Shown: positions 13,066-24,252, counted from the stretch's first letter. The stretch is 64,000 nt of DNA from Symbiodinium sp. CCMP2592 (GCA_905221615.1 CAJNDT010006182.1:124001-188000), one strand, 5' to 3'. Translations and numbers: made by a program. Notes: generated by a model not told the origin, from the sequence alone.

Positions 13066-16000
13066 TGCAACCTTTCGGAGCAACCTCCGCACAGATCTGC
13101 ACAGGGACCCGGACCCCGGGGAAGAGTGCTGAGAGCCCTGAAAATTAGACTACTAGAATCGGCTTCGCGTGTATATGACAGAGTGTACGGTACCCGGCCG
13201 ATTCGTCGCGATGTGCATCGCTGGGCTTCATCCGTCCTGAAACATGCCTGCTGTGCATCTGAACAGAAGTTCACACGACAAGACGATCTCGCCGATGTTT
13301 TGCTGACACTTGAGGACCTAGGGTTCAACGTTGTTTGTGTCAGCGCCTCTGCGCACGAAGGAATCGTCGCTCCTTGTTTTAAGCCTCTGGTCTTGAAGCT
13401 AAACCCGCCTTGACCTCAAAGCGACGAAACCATGATGAGCCCTATGATTCCCGTTGGAACCTGAGTACCGTCAGTACCGTTCACAACTATGCCACAACCT
13501 GTCGGAAGAAGAACCGATCGACTCCAGGACAAAGACAACTTACACGACACGGGACCATACATCAATTCCTGTCTCGTCCTGTGTTGCTCAGAGGTTGTAA
13601 ACAATCAGGAGTTCAGTTGTTGGTCCCTTCCCGACATGGGGGCGTGCAACTGTCATCCTAAGCCTAGCGAATCATAGGAGTTGAGATGTGCCAAACTGAC
13701 ACCGAAACGTCTTTCCTAAGCTCTAAACCGTCTGTCTTCTACCCTCTACCACAAACTTCAGTGGTCTCGAATCCCCATGTCGGAACAGGAGCCAACCTAG
13801 GAGGGGCTAGTTTGGTGCCAAACACCACTGCACACAGTGGCTGATGTTGCCGAAGAGAAGGCACGCGGCTCGGGACTCGGGACTGAGTCTTCGGGATTCA
13901 ACGTCAATGCCGTCAGCGTTCAATGCTCCGGGTTTGGGATTCCATCTCAAAAGCCCCGTTGAAAGAGTCGAGGTTTTCAGAGCTAAGGGTCCGAGGGCCC
14001 TGTGTTTGAATTATCTCAGCCCCGCACACTAAGCTGCAGAATGGATCGACACGCAGGAACCTACAACCTGCGAAGCCCTGAATCCATGATTGCACCTATG
14101 CCGATGGCTGAAGCTCGCCATGTGTAGGGCCTGCAGCTGTGCGTTTTTGGGTGGAGGTTGCCTGCTCCTATGCTGTGAGGCCGGCAGAGGAAGTTTTGGT
14201 TTCGAGCTTTTGAAGCCCCCTCATGACCCAGGAGCCTGATTTAAAACTCAAAGCGGGCAAGAACTGAACCCTTGGTCGAAGATTCTGTTAACACAATGTA
14301 TCGACCAGGATGGTCTGGGTAAGAGGCTTGCCTTCAAGCCTTAACCTCGAGCCTAAAGCCGTCGTCCTCATCGGCCCTACTTCTTCGCTGCTGCTACCAC
14401 GCGATCGTGGAGGTTCGTGCCGTCCAGGATCTCAAACTTGAGCGCCTTGCTTGGGGATTCGGCTTGGAAGACTTCGAAATTCAGATGTCGAGCTTGTTCA
14501 GTCTGTAACTCAGGATCCAGGACGTGGTGTGGGATGTGAAGTATCTTGAGAGAGTACCTCGATTCTTGCTTCGGCCAAAGCAGCACGTACCCCTTGTGGA
14601 GGGATTCAAAGTCGCGATTCAGGCTGAAAGTCCTCCATGCTGAACCACCCACCCACACCCAAACTTTCTCGCTGGAGCCCTTTGACTCTATGATTCTTTG
14701 ATGCCTTGGCATTCTTCACCCTCCAGCCCAAGCCCTGAACCAGCTCACAAGAGGCGGTTCGACTCAACTCCGTTTTATCATGCACCCAACATTCACCCCA
14801 AGTCGGTCCTCTCAGGACTTTCGGAAGCTCTAAACCGAAAACCCTACACCTTCCAACCTCCTGCTTTTCAGACCTCTCCTTTTCATGTCCCAGCCGCCCG
14901 CGGAGGACCGAGAGCGCTACCGTCCCAGACAGGCTTTCCTGGGAGCTTCACAATATTGGGGCGCCTTTTTGGGGTTTAGGGCTTAGAGTTCACAGTGAGT
15001 TATGGTTTAGGCTTAGGTCTGTGCATCAGGGTTCCCTACCTTTGAATCTCCATCCTGGGCTTTGGGGGTCAGAAACCTCAGCGAAGGTTTCGAGTTAGGC
15101 TTTGAGGGTTCAGGAAACTGAGGGAAGGGGGTGTGTTTGGGTTCAAGCGTTTGAAGGTCTGACTGGTCTGAGAAGGTTTCTGCAGGTTCGGGGTTGAAAA
15201 TGTGCGGATAGTGGGCGCTCGGCTTTTGACTAGTCCGAGCCATCATGGAACAAAGTGGCTTGACGCTTGCCCAGCTTCCGTCCAGCTGCACATCGAAGGC
15301 ATTGCGCTTATTCACAACCTGGCGCCAACGCGGCGCAGGAAGGTCGACAAAAGCCATCTAGACCCCCAGTCATCCGAAATCCTTGTCCCCAGAGAATCTC
15401 AAAAGCCTCATAAAGTTTTTCCTGTATCGACCGCGGATTTTGCTTTCTCTGCTTGGAGCTGGATCACCCACTTGCAAAGTCTGAACTTCAAACCTGAAAG
15501 TCGAAAGCATGCATACTCTCTTGCCCTTCGTCCCCAGTCTCAGGCCCGCCTTCAAGCTGGCCTCCGTACCGAGGGCTCATTGCGGCTTGGGTTTTGACAA
15601 AGCTTCAAAGGACGGTCTGAATGTTCGGAAGAACAGAGTTCACCTCGGCATACTTGACATTATCTTTGGCAGCGGCTACTACACTACTATATCCCACAGG
15701 GCACGGACTACCCAGCCATTTTCTTCGGCCCCTAGCACTCTCATGCTCTCTCTGTGACTCTTCGAGCGTGGTGCGACCCCGGCTTGGCACGGTCATCTTT
15801 AGGAGGCTCTGAGGCTTCAAGGCTTCGGCTCCGGGCTTCGGGTTGGGCAGGTCGGGGTCAATGTTGTATCAGACGCCTTTGGTTCAGCCGTATGTACGCT
15901 GCTTCGTCCCGAGCACGACGGCTCTAGGGAGACTTTGCTCGTTCCGTGAAGACCTGCTCCGAACTCGTCCCGGTATCTTGCACACAAATCTGTGGGGTTC

Positions 16001-16757
16001 GGTCGCCAATGAAGGCTACGCTTGGCTGGTGCCAATGGCCCTGGAAGTCTTTCGCTACAACCACGGTACCTCAAGTCTGCGTCTCAGGCCAACTCAGCCA
16101 AGTGTCTCCGGGAAACATCTCCTTGAGGCCAGAGACCAGGGAAGCACCACGCTTCTGGTACGTGCTTCAGCTGACCTTAGGTTTAGATGGGGATCGGAGT
16201 CAGTCTTCCCTAGGGCCCTGGCAAAGGGAGCGCAACATGCACAATGTCAGTGCGGCTCGTAGTGTCTTTTCTGGTTATTAACACTGCGGCCCACACTGTG
16301 AGATTCACGGTTCACTTCACCTCATCGGTGCCCTGCACGTACATAGCGAGTCTAAACAGAAGGATGTCCTTCCCTCACGACATGTTAATGCTTCAAGCGA
16401 CGCAGTGAGCAACCTCCAGCTTTCCCTTCACCCACGTCTCCTGCGCGGTTTGCGCTACAGAAATGGAACCCAAACCTGTGAAATCCGCGACAAGCTTGGG
16501 TCAGCAAGTCAGCAAGGTATGCAATCTAACAGCTATGTGTTACTATGTCACGCCCCGTTGTTCGATCTTGGAATGCGACATTCGTCTTCACTGCGTGCCC
16601 ACTTCGTGTCTTCATCTGGCATCTGCATCCTGTTTATCTGGCTATGAATGTGATTAAACTACTGAGGAGACACAATGGAATTTCGCATGGTTTTTGTTGC
16701 AATGATCAGGACAAAAAACCAGATGTAAGTGTCCCCGTCTCGCTGGTTCTCTCCTTC
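13066..16757. other. No gene seen
   Basis: Overlapping frames up to 139 codons near 15.8-16.3 kb are open on both strands. None shows a motif I can defend. Confidence 0.45.
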
Positions 16758-16813
16758 TCACTATCTTTTGCTCCCCAACTCACTCACTCACTACCTCACT
16801 CACTCCCTCACTA
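16758..16813. repeat. CTCA tetranucleotide microsatellite
   Basis: A short interrupted CTCA tract. Confidence 0.75.
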
Positions 16814-16918
16814 ACGTTTGCTCTGGCAGCCCTGGCCCCAGCAAAAACTGTGCCGTGCTGGGCTCGCCGCAAGGAAATGCAAACGGAGGGAGCGGAGTGC
16901 AGTGACCCGGACGTCTTT

Positions 16919-18647
16919 CTACGCAAGGTCACGAGTCACGGGTCCGTGCAAACACAAGGAACGTTTTTCTACGTCCTCTGATCGGACAGAAAGGGATGGC
17001 AGGAAAGGGAGGAGCGAAGGGCTCATTCCGAACCCTGTTACTAATTGCACAAAGGGATCCATGAGGCATCCTGAGGCACAGGTCAAGAACAAACGTTGAA
17101 AGTGGAAAAGACAGAGCCGGTCTTTTGCGATCACGGCTCCGTAGTTCAAGCCGCCACTCAGACGCAACCCTGGTACCCGCTGTCCCTGAAGTAGCCTGGG
17201 GCTGCCCCTGGCGGCGTTTTTCCGCACGTCGGGCCCTCCACATGGCACGGTCCTCTTAGTTCCTTTGCTTTCTCCATGCTTCAATGGGCCTGCATTTGGG
17301 CGTGGCTGTGTCCCCGACATCCGTCTCTCTTGCGCTGTGTCCCCTGTGTCTTGTAGGCAGGGTCCCTCTGGTTGGGCTGAGCGTTGATGTCCAAGGGATA
17401 CTGCAGGTCCTCGTGCCCGGTCTCGCCGTCTCCAGGCTTCGTTGCAGCTTCGGTTTCGCTGTTGTCTTCGGTTTCGGGTTTGGCGCTGCCCCCAATCAGG
17501 CTCCTCGGTCTCCTGCACGTCGACCTGGTAGAAAGGCTCGTTGTTGGGCAAGCGCTGGATCGTGCTCGGCGCGTCGTTCTCGCTGTCCGCTGCTTGTAAT
17601 GGAGGCCCCGCGTTCTGTTCCGTCCGCCTTGGTTTTGTCTCAGGCTCCTGCACGTTGACCTGGCAGTAGGGCTCGACGTTGGGCAGGTTCTGGATCGAGC
17701 TCAATGCATCGTTCTCGTTACTCGCTGCTTGTAGTGGGGCCCCGCATTCTGTGCCGTCTGCCCCGGTTTTGCGAGGGGGGCTGTGTTCTCCTCATTGGAG
17801 ACCGAGGTGGGGGGAGCCGCATCGTTGGCGCTGGGTAATCCGGTGCCTGTCATGAACTGGTAGTAGGCCTCCGTGTGTGGGTAGTACTCGGCATTGTCGG
17901 TTTGAGGGTGCAAGCCCGAGAGTGGTGTATTCAAGTCCTCCCCCGTCACTGGTACTGCGGCATCAGCTTCACTCGGTTCGGACTGGGTCTCGTTGGTGGG
18001 CAGAGCACTGTCCCCGCTTCCCCGTTGGTTGTGCTGAGGCTGGGTGTGGTGGCGGTGCACGGGACAGCTCTAGCAGCTCCCGCTTCAGGGGGCTGCGGCC
18101 TCGTAGGATTCTGTGTTGCACTGGTTCAGGGGCGCTCGCCGGGCTCAAGTGGCGGATCCGGTGGCATCGAAGTGTTGGCCCCGTTCTGTGTCTGAGGCTG
18201 GTTCTGCTTGGGTTTGGCTTTCTGGCTTTGCGCTTCTTTTTCCGCCCAAGGTCGGGGGGCTCAAACTCGAGGATGGCGGCCCATGCTTTTTGTTCATCGC
18301 GCTTGTCCTGGGTCCCCCAAGTCTCCTCAACCACACGTGTTGTGGTCGACGTGGGGCCGCTCTGCACTGTCGTAGGTAAGCGAGGGCCTCTCCGCCGTTG
18401 CTGGCTGTCGAGCCGTGGAACGGATCTGACCGTGTGCGCCCTCCATGCCAGGAAAGGCCCTGGAGGCACTTCCGACACTTCTGTGTCCCCGGAGTGCCAG
18501 GCCGCCGAGGTCGAGGTAGGTGTCTCGATCGTGCCGTAAAAGGCGCTCTGGGGGCGCACGAACTTCTAAGCCTACAGGGTCCTGAGCTGTAGACGGCGGC
18601 GTCGGATGGTCTCAAGCCATCCCCACTCGGGCAAGCGTCCACCCCCA
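16919..18647 (-). pseudogene. Frame-broken coding relic with 135-bp tandem units
   Basis: The minus strand carries protein-like sequence whose coding character jumps between frames. Residues such as ETWGTQDKRDEQKAWAAILE, then a Lys/Arg patch, are encoded near 18330-18230. Acidic repeats with the theme IQ-LPN-EP-QV-VQE follow near 17720-17490, and a further acidic stretch (KPETEDNSETE) continues in another frame to about 17285. Two tandem 135-bp units (17511-17645 and 17646-17780) align closely. The second lacks one G near 17737, which splits the frames at 18060-17701 and 17704-16919. I do not recognise the protein. The right end meets the inverted-repeat element at 18648, so a 5' part may have been cut off by that insertion; this is inference. 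Orientation matches the spliced-leader relict beyond the element. Confidence 0.5.
17511..17780 (-). repeat. Two 135-bp tandem units
   Basis: The words for CTCCTGCACGT and CTTGTA recur exactly 135 bp apart (17511/17646 and 17593/17728). The period is 45 codons, so an intact copy would keep frame. The second unit has lost one base. Confidence 0.8.
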
Positions 18648-18684
18648 CTTGGAGGGTCGCTCTGCTTATAAGTGGTTGCTGGAC
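18648..18684 (+). repeat. Left terminal inverted repeat
   Basis: Pairs with 28907-28871 on the opposite strand, 24 of the first 26 bases identical. It passes into the subterminal TAAGT array. Confidence 0.75.
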
Positions 18685-18975
18685 TTAGTAAGTGGATGAT
18701 GGACTTAGGTTGGACTTATAAAAGTGAAGACTAAGTGAGTTACGGAGAGCACGGACTAAGTGAGTTAAGATCTACTTATGTTGCGGTTATTAAGTGGGAT
18801 ACGGCGGACTTACAAAGTGGCGTAAGTCACTTAGGGTTGCACTTACATAAGTAGGCTAAGTAGGACTTAGAGGATTTACATAAGTAGGATAAGCGCACTT
18901 ACATAAGTAGGATAAGTGCACTTACATAAGTAGGATAAGTACATTTCCGTAAGTAGGCTAAGTAGGTTCAGGGGC
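18661..18975. repeat. Left subterminal ACTTA/TAAGT array
   Basis: I count about 15 TAAGT and 10 ACTTA words in 315 bp. The inner half is a tandem of roughly 31-bp units containing CTTACATAAGTAGGATAAG (about 18840-18970). Clustered short motifs next to terminal repeats are the usual layout of transposase-binding sites in En/Spm-like elements; that function is inferred. Confidence 0.8.
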
Positions 18976-19297
18976 CTGCAACATGGGGAGTGTTTGGGAC
19001 TACGGAAACCACTTCCAAGGGCCCAATATTACTATATACTTATACATATATACATGCATAATATCAAAACGTTTCAGAACACCACAAGAGAAACCCCGAA
19101 AGCAGCGACTCCAAGTAGTAGACGACATAGGCGGCAGCCTGCGACAGGGCGATGCTCAACGTCAGAAAAGAATACATTATATACGAGACTTCGCTGACGT
19201 ACATGGGTTTGCAGGTTTCACTTGAGATTTGATGGGCTTGCACGCAGGAGACAGCATGCAAGGCTTCGAGTTGCGAGGGTTTTTTTGCTTGCAAGGG

Positions 19298-19435
19298 CAC
19301 GGGAACGTTTATCGAAGGTTTGGACTTTGCGGGGATGCATGTACATACAAGGTTGAAGGCGGCCTTAACACGGGAACGTTTATCGAAGGCTTGGGTTTTG
19401 CGGGGGCATACATACAAGGTTGAAGGTGGCCTTTA
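19298..19435. repeat. Tandem duplication of a ~70-bp unit
   Basis: Two adjacent copies begin CACGGGAACGTTTATCGAAGG (19298 and 19369) and share the words ACATACAAGGTTGAAGG and GGCCTT. The second is about four bases shorter. It lies between the left subterminal array and the gene's 3' end. Confidence 0.8.
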
Positions 19436-19663
19436 AAGCATGGCCTATTTTGCAGGTGACAAAATTTTTGACGACCATGCAACGTTCATTTTTTCAATTC
19501 ATGATCCGTGCAGATACTTCCCTCGAAGCGGCTGCATGGGCTTAAAAAAGAAATGACATAACGTGTCGATCACATACATCATGGGCGGCTCTGCATGTCC
19601 GCGAAGCACATATATGCTCCTGCAGACCCGTCTGCGAGCGGAATGCCCTGCAGACGGTGTTTC

Positions 19664-20628
19664 CTATAGAGGGCCTTTTAAAGGAATGACCAAGGCATCG
19701 TCGCCTTCAGGGCGGTGAATGCAAAGAGAAGATATGTCCTGGGTAGGCACAAAGAGTGGCCTGCTGTTGTCCATCCGAAACATGTTATTCCCCAAGTTCC
19801 TCCACGAGGAAAGGCATGTGTAGCCATGGCCGCAAAAAGACACATGAAACCATACCTGTGCCACTGTCAATGTACCGTCGACAAGGGCCACCACTACATC
19901 CCCTCGCTTGCAAATGCGGCCCTGTCCCACGGCCGCTTCGTTGCAGCTTTCCAAGCCAAGGCATTCGTCCAAACCAAAGCAGTGGCAAAATGCTTGCTGC
20001 ACTGGAACAGCAGCAGACCGCGGTGTAACCAGCCCTTTGCGACCCACAGAATAGGTTCACAGGTTGTTGGGATGGTTCTCCACAGCCACTTGCATGACAT
20101 GCTCTTCGGAACCGGCCTTCATAGAGTCCAGCTGGTCTGCGATTTGTTTGACGGATCTGCGGCGCCTCTCGTGCACGAAGCATGAAAGAAGAATCTGATG
20201 ATGGCGGAGCGAATCCGCAAGATGGAGGGCATAGTGTCCCTTGGGGAGCACTTTTTCTGCACCGTACACCTCCACATATTTGCGCATGTGCCTGCAAATT
20301 TTCTCTTCCAAGTCGTCGGCAGCAACACGCCCAGTGGCGCTCAGCTGCAGTGAATCCAAAACATCGCAAAGGAGGAAAAAACTTTGGATGGCTTCTCGAC
20401 ACTCTTGAGATGCAATGCCAGGCAGGCGCCGCTGCAAAAAGGACTGCATGACAGGGTAGAACGCAAGCCCCTCGGATGCCGAGCACTTGAACTCTTGATC
20501 CTTCTTCTCCATCTTCTGGAACAAGTTCTTGTCCGACACACTCCGTCCACCAATGTATGCGGGCCACTCGCAAACTTGAAAGAAGTTGTGCCTGCATGTG
20601 CACCCATGGATGGAGTTCAGAAAATGTA
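19664..20628 (-). CDS. Exon d of the element gene, interrupted by TGA
   Basis: After a CTTGCAG acceptor (20630-20629) the frame encodes HFLNSIHGC, WPAYIGGRSVSDKNLF, FKCSASEGLAFYP, LPKGHYALHLADS and CFVHERRRR up to a TGA at 20059-20057. The same frame then continues for about 130 codons (VGRKGLVTPRS, KRGDVVVALVDG, GNNMFRMD, CIHRPEGDDALVIPLKG) to a TAG at 19664. No splice is needed to link the two halves. A CGA-to-TGA change is the simplest explanation. Confidence 0.65.
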
Positions 20629-20809
20629 CTGCAAGCATATAGTTCTGATGGTTAACATATATACGTATGTATACATATGTTGTATATCTTTCAATACAGT
20701 CTACATCCCATGCTTACACAAGAACTCAGAAGAACTCTTTTTTCCAGAAAGAAACGCAAACAATCCGACACTGCTGTTAATGGACAGCCGGGGCACATCT
20801 GCTCTGGTC

Positions 20810-21250
20810 CTATAGATTCCTTCTTCAGCAAGTCTCGCAACAAGTTCATTTCAGTTTGCATCACCCCTCCAACTAGGAAGCAATGCATCCAGTCAAACAT
20901 AGAAAGCGAGATCGGCTTGAGCTTGTCCCGAAGACTCTCCGAATATAGACAACCATGCGGAACGTAGTTCAAGCCCAGGGCCATTTCGCGGGTCTTAAAC
21001 TGCCCTTTGTTGAGCAAAGGTTGCTGTTCGGCCAGATGCTTTGCAGCGTCCAGCATGCCGCTGTCGGTTTGCAGGATCATCCTATTCTTGTCAGGGTTGG
21101 CATGGCTCATAAGAACACCTGCTCTATCATGGCTGTGTAGATCAGAGGGTTCGGAGACCACGTTTGTGCATTTGAAGCACAGCTTGTTTCCTCCAGCGCC
21201 CTTGTCCTCCCAAAGCTGTTTCAAGGCCAGCTCATCTGCGATGATAAGAC
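20810..21250 (-). CDS. Exon c of the element gene
   Basis: It follows ACATACCAGAG and completes a Gly codon with the last G of exon b, giving NGLIIADELALKQLW. It encodes KLCFKCTNV, a possible zinc-binding Cys pair, HANPDKNRM, LGLNYVPHGCLYSE and SMFDWMHCFLVGG. The intron before it (21419-21251) contains a TATG microsatellite. The 3' end at 20810 is the least certain junction. Confidence 0.65.
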
Positions 21251-21419
21251 CTCTGGTATGTTTTCTGCATTTTGTTTGGAACACATATACATACATACAG
21301 ACATACATATATAGACAGAAGACACACATATAGTCAGACATACAAATACACACATGAAGTCAGTAAGCAGGATAAACCTCAATCGGAAGCATAAACATGT
21401 TGCATAAGAAAAGTACATC
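21251..21419 (-). other. Intron with non-canonical GA donor and TATG microsatellite
   Basis: Joining AACG to GTCTT restores a continuous frame. The intron then begins GATGTA and ends CAGAG. G|GA donors are known from dinoflagellate genomes. Confidence 0.55.
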
Positions 21420-21882
21420 CGTTCGCCAAGATTCCCAGCTTGCAGCACAGCGTCATGTTAGCACCGTTCTTCAGAGGCAGCAGAAGGCCGTAGTGCAACA
21501 AGTCATGTCGTGCAACCAGGAAAACCTCCAGGAAGCGCTTCATGACTTGTGCCATGCCGTTGGCACATCTCTTGACATCCACGGATCGGATGCAACTTAC
21601 CAACAGCCAGCTGTCCTCTTTCGAAAGCGCCAACCCCCCGAGTTGCTTCAGAGACATGTAGATCACCTGAAGCTTCCTCTCATTCGAGGGTTTCAGCTGG
21701 TTCCCTGGCGAAACCTCGTCTACATACAAGCACAGGGACCAGGGCTGGGACGGAGCGCTCGGATGAAGGCCGTTTCGCTCTTCCAGAAACTCGGCGAAAC
21801 CTCCGCCTTCCCGGCACACGGCCCACAGCAGGGCAGCCGGGTCTAAGTAGGACACTGTCAAGGGCTTGCCCTTTTCCATCAC
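21420..21882 (-). CDS. Exon b of the element gene
   Basis: It starts at GTG ATG GAA after an AAAAAAAGAG acceptor and encodes about 154 residues, including LYVDEVSPGNQLK and KEDSWLLVSCIRS. Acidic residues in these motifs are candidates for catalytic positions, which is inference. The donor fits as AACG|GATG, a G|GA site, at 21420/21419. Confidence 0.65.
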
Positions 21883-21992
21883 CTCTTTTTTTCAACAACA
21901 TGGACCCCCAAAAGATCGAATATTCTAAGGTATAAAGCGAATATATACGTCCAAAAAAAGATTTAAAGTTCCCCGTTCACAATCTAAGTCAC

Positions 21993-22209
21993 GAACCCAG
22001 TCATCGTTCGCCACAGTGGTCCGTACGGTGTGTCCATGCGCAGGTCCCGCTCTCTTTTGCGCTTGAGCGTTGTTCTCGAAGTAGCCAGGTGCTGTTCATC
22101 TTCGTCTTTAACAATGCTCAAAATTTCAGCCAAAGCTCGTTGTGACACAAAGGATTTCCGCTGCGCCGTCAGCAGTCTTTCGGCGGCCATGATGCGAGCT
22201 ATTTCAGCC
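21993..22209 (-). CDS. Exon a of the element gene
   Basis: It begins after a good acceptor (TGTTTTGTTGCAG, AG at 22211-22210). It encodes an Ala/Arg/Lys/Glu-rich, probably helical stretch that ends PYGPLWRTMTGF. The donor is read as GTGAC at 21992, phase 0, which joins exon b without a frame change. Unspliced, a TAG follows at once. Confidence 0.6.
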
Positions 22210-22554
22210 CTGCAACAAAACACAGGCGATTCCTTGTTGGAACCTGCCTGTGTAACGCTGTCTGTGGATGTATAAAGTATATCTTGACATCCTACGATAC
22301 TGTCGGTTTCCGTGGGGCATTTGCATTTTCATTGGTGCATATCTGCAAGCTAAGAAACACACCTACATACATACAGGCATGCCTGCATACCTATATACTT
22401 ATGTAGATAAACCTACACATATAGGTATACAAACATATACATACATTTCGATTTTCAGGTTTATGACACATATAGAAGTAATTTGTTACAAATGCTGTTT
22501 TACAGAAGGGCCCAGAGGAACCTGTGAGCAAAGATAGCTGCAGCTGCACAGAAC

Positions 22555-23062
22555 CAAGTTCTAATATGCACATGTTCATGTATATATATAGATACATATA
22601 TGCATACATATACACACATATACATATATACATATATACATATACACATATACACATATATACATATATACATGTATACATGTATACATGTGTACATATA
22701 TACATATATACATATATACATATACACATATACACATATATACATATATACATATATACATATATACATATATACATATACACATATATACATATATACA
22801 TATATACATACATACAGAAAAACATATATACATATATGTACATATATACACAGATACATACATACATATACATATACATATACATACACACACATACACA
22901 TACGTATATGTGCATATACATATACATGTACATATACATGTACATATACATATACATATTCATAATATATATATATATATATATATGTATATAAATTCAC
23001 ATATGTTTATATACAGATATGCACATATATATATATATACAGATACACACGTATCCCATGCA
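22555..23062. repeat. TATACA/CACATA microsatellite
   Basis: Over 500 bp of ACATAT and CATATA units with a TA run at 22966-22986. It lies just upstream of exon a, so probably within an intron of the element gene. Confidence 0.9.
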
Positions 23063-23301
23063 CCTGATTCCTTCACGGTTTAATTCACAAACCAATGACC
23101 TTCAACCAATGCTCGGTGCACATGCATGCAATCATCCAGAATATAAACCACGGCATGGTCACCACACCATTGATGGACAAGGCTCTAAACATACGTACAT
23201 ATAAAGACCTATATAAGAAGAATAAGACAAACCTACATGTTCTGTATGCATCGATAAATGGGTACATAGATGACTCCGGCACCCACGATATTTCTTGCAC
23301 G

Positions 23302-23308
<7 letters not shown>

Positions 23309-23336
<28 letters not shown>
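23309..23336. repeat. TA microsatellite
   Basis: About 13 TA units in a row. Confidence 0.9.
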
Positions 23337-23338
<2 letters not shown>

Positions 23339-23600
23339 TTGCGAGGCACTCGAGACACATACCATGAACAGCTACATCATGCATGGCCACGGGGGTAGGC
23401 CCCCCCAAGGGAAACTCTGGCCTTTTTTTTCCTGCAGACCAGCAGGAAGCCGGTCGATGTTACCTCCAGCAAGCTGCTGTGGCAGAGGGACTGCTGCTCA
23501 ATTGTAGTAGACGTGCTGTTCCGGCGGAGCCCTGCGCACGTAGTGTAGGTTTTTTTTTCTCCCTTAGGCTTGCTGTTTGCTGCCGGCGGCCTCCGGCCGC

Positions 23601-23781
23601 CAATGTCCATCGACATTCGGGGCTCGCCGCCGAATGTCGTTCGACATTGGCGGGTTTTTTTCAATATCGAACAACTTTCGAGGCACGCCCGCTGCAACGC
23701 CCAATGTCGATCGACATTGGTTGCTCGCCAACAAATGTCGATCGACATTCTGGTGTTCACACAAATATCGTTCAACATTGG
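23601..23781. repeat. Array of six palindromes based on AATGTCGATCGACATT
   Basis: Near-palindromic sites start at about 23602, 23633, 23662, 23702, 23733 and 23763, so spacing is mostly 29-31 bp with one 40-bp step. The copy at 23701-23720 is a perfect 20-bp palindrome (CCAATGTCGATCGACATTGG); the others differ at 1-5 positions. The spacers do not resemble each other. Each unit could bind a dimeric protein or fold as a small hairpin. It sits in the upstream half of the transposon, on the 5' side of its gene. Confidence 0.85.
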
Positions 23782-24205
23782 CCTTGTATCATGGGGTTGC
23801 TGTGAAAGCAAAGGGAAGCAGGCCGCGGGACTGTCACAAACTACAAGGACAAGCTTTCCTAGGCGAGCCATTGTAGTTAAGGGACCGTGCTTTGCTAAGT
23901 CTTATCTATTGGCCAAGCACAGCAAACTTGCCGTGAGCTCCGCTGTAGAGATGCCGCTTCCTTAAACTATGCCCTTGCCGCCTGGCTGTAGAGTGCCCAA
24001 AGATGACGCCGCTACACCCCTGAAACCCCAGCCCCAGCTGCTGCCCGAGTGCCTCCAGGGCGACAGCGACAGCATCAGAAGGCTGTGACCTGAAAGGTTC
24101 TTGGTCCCAATTTTGGTTATATAACCCCCCATGCAATTACAGCATGCTGCGTCGACAGTCCCATTGTTTTCCAGAGCTGTCGCAACGTGACAAGGTATAA
24201 TGCTT

Positions 24206-24252
24206 GTTTGCACGCAAAACTGCAGACTCTCAAGCAGCAGCAGCAGCAGCAC
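24206..24252. repeat. Short CAG/CTG run
   Basis: A few AGC triplets at 24234-24252 within the transposon. Confidence 0.6.

Larger units (their letters stand above)
19664..22209 (-). pseudogene. Multi-exon dinoflagellate-family gene of the element, one in-frame TGA
   Basis: Four minus-strand segments join in frame: 22209-21993, 21882-21420, 21250-20810 and 20628-19664, about 690 codons. The inferred protein has, in order, a basic Lys/Arg N-terminal part, PYGPLWRTM, a block with YVDEVSPGNQLKPSNERK and KEDSWL, a Cys pair (LCFKC), LGLNYVPHGCLYSE, SMFDWMHCFLVGG, WPAYIGGRSVSDKNLF, FKCSASEGLAFYP, LPKGHYALHLA, SCFVHERRRR, and a C-terminal domain with RGDVVVAL and NNMFRMD. I associate this order with a large unnamed family in Symbiodiniaceae gene sets (memory, unchecked). 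Its place in an inverted-repeat element suggests a transposase role. One TGA (20059-20057) interrupts exon 4. N-terminal exons upstream are not resolved. Introns are 110, 168 and 181 nt; the last two appear to open with GA, as known for dinoflagellates. Confidence 0.65.

Noticed and set aside
22391-23000. Long minus frames of 160-190 codons rich in Tyr, Met, Cys and Ile
   Set aside because: Microsatellite translation, open in all frames on both strands.
23601-23781. CRISPR-like array
   Set aside because: Units are palindromic, degenerate and few, spacing is short, and the DNA is clearly eukaryotic with no cas genes.
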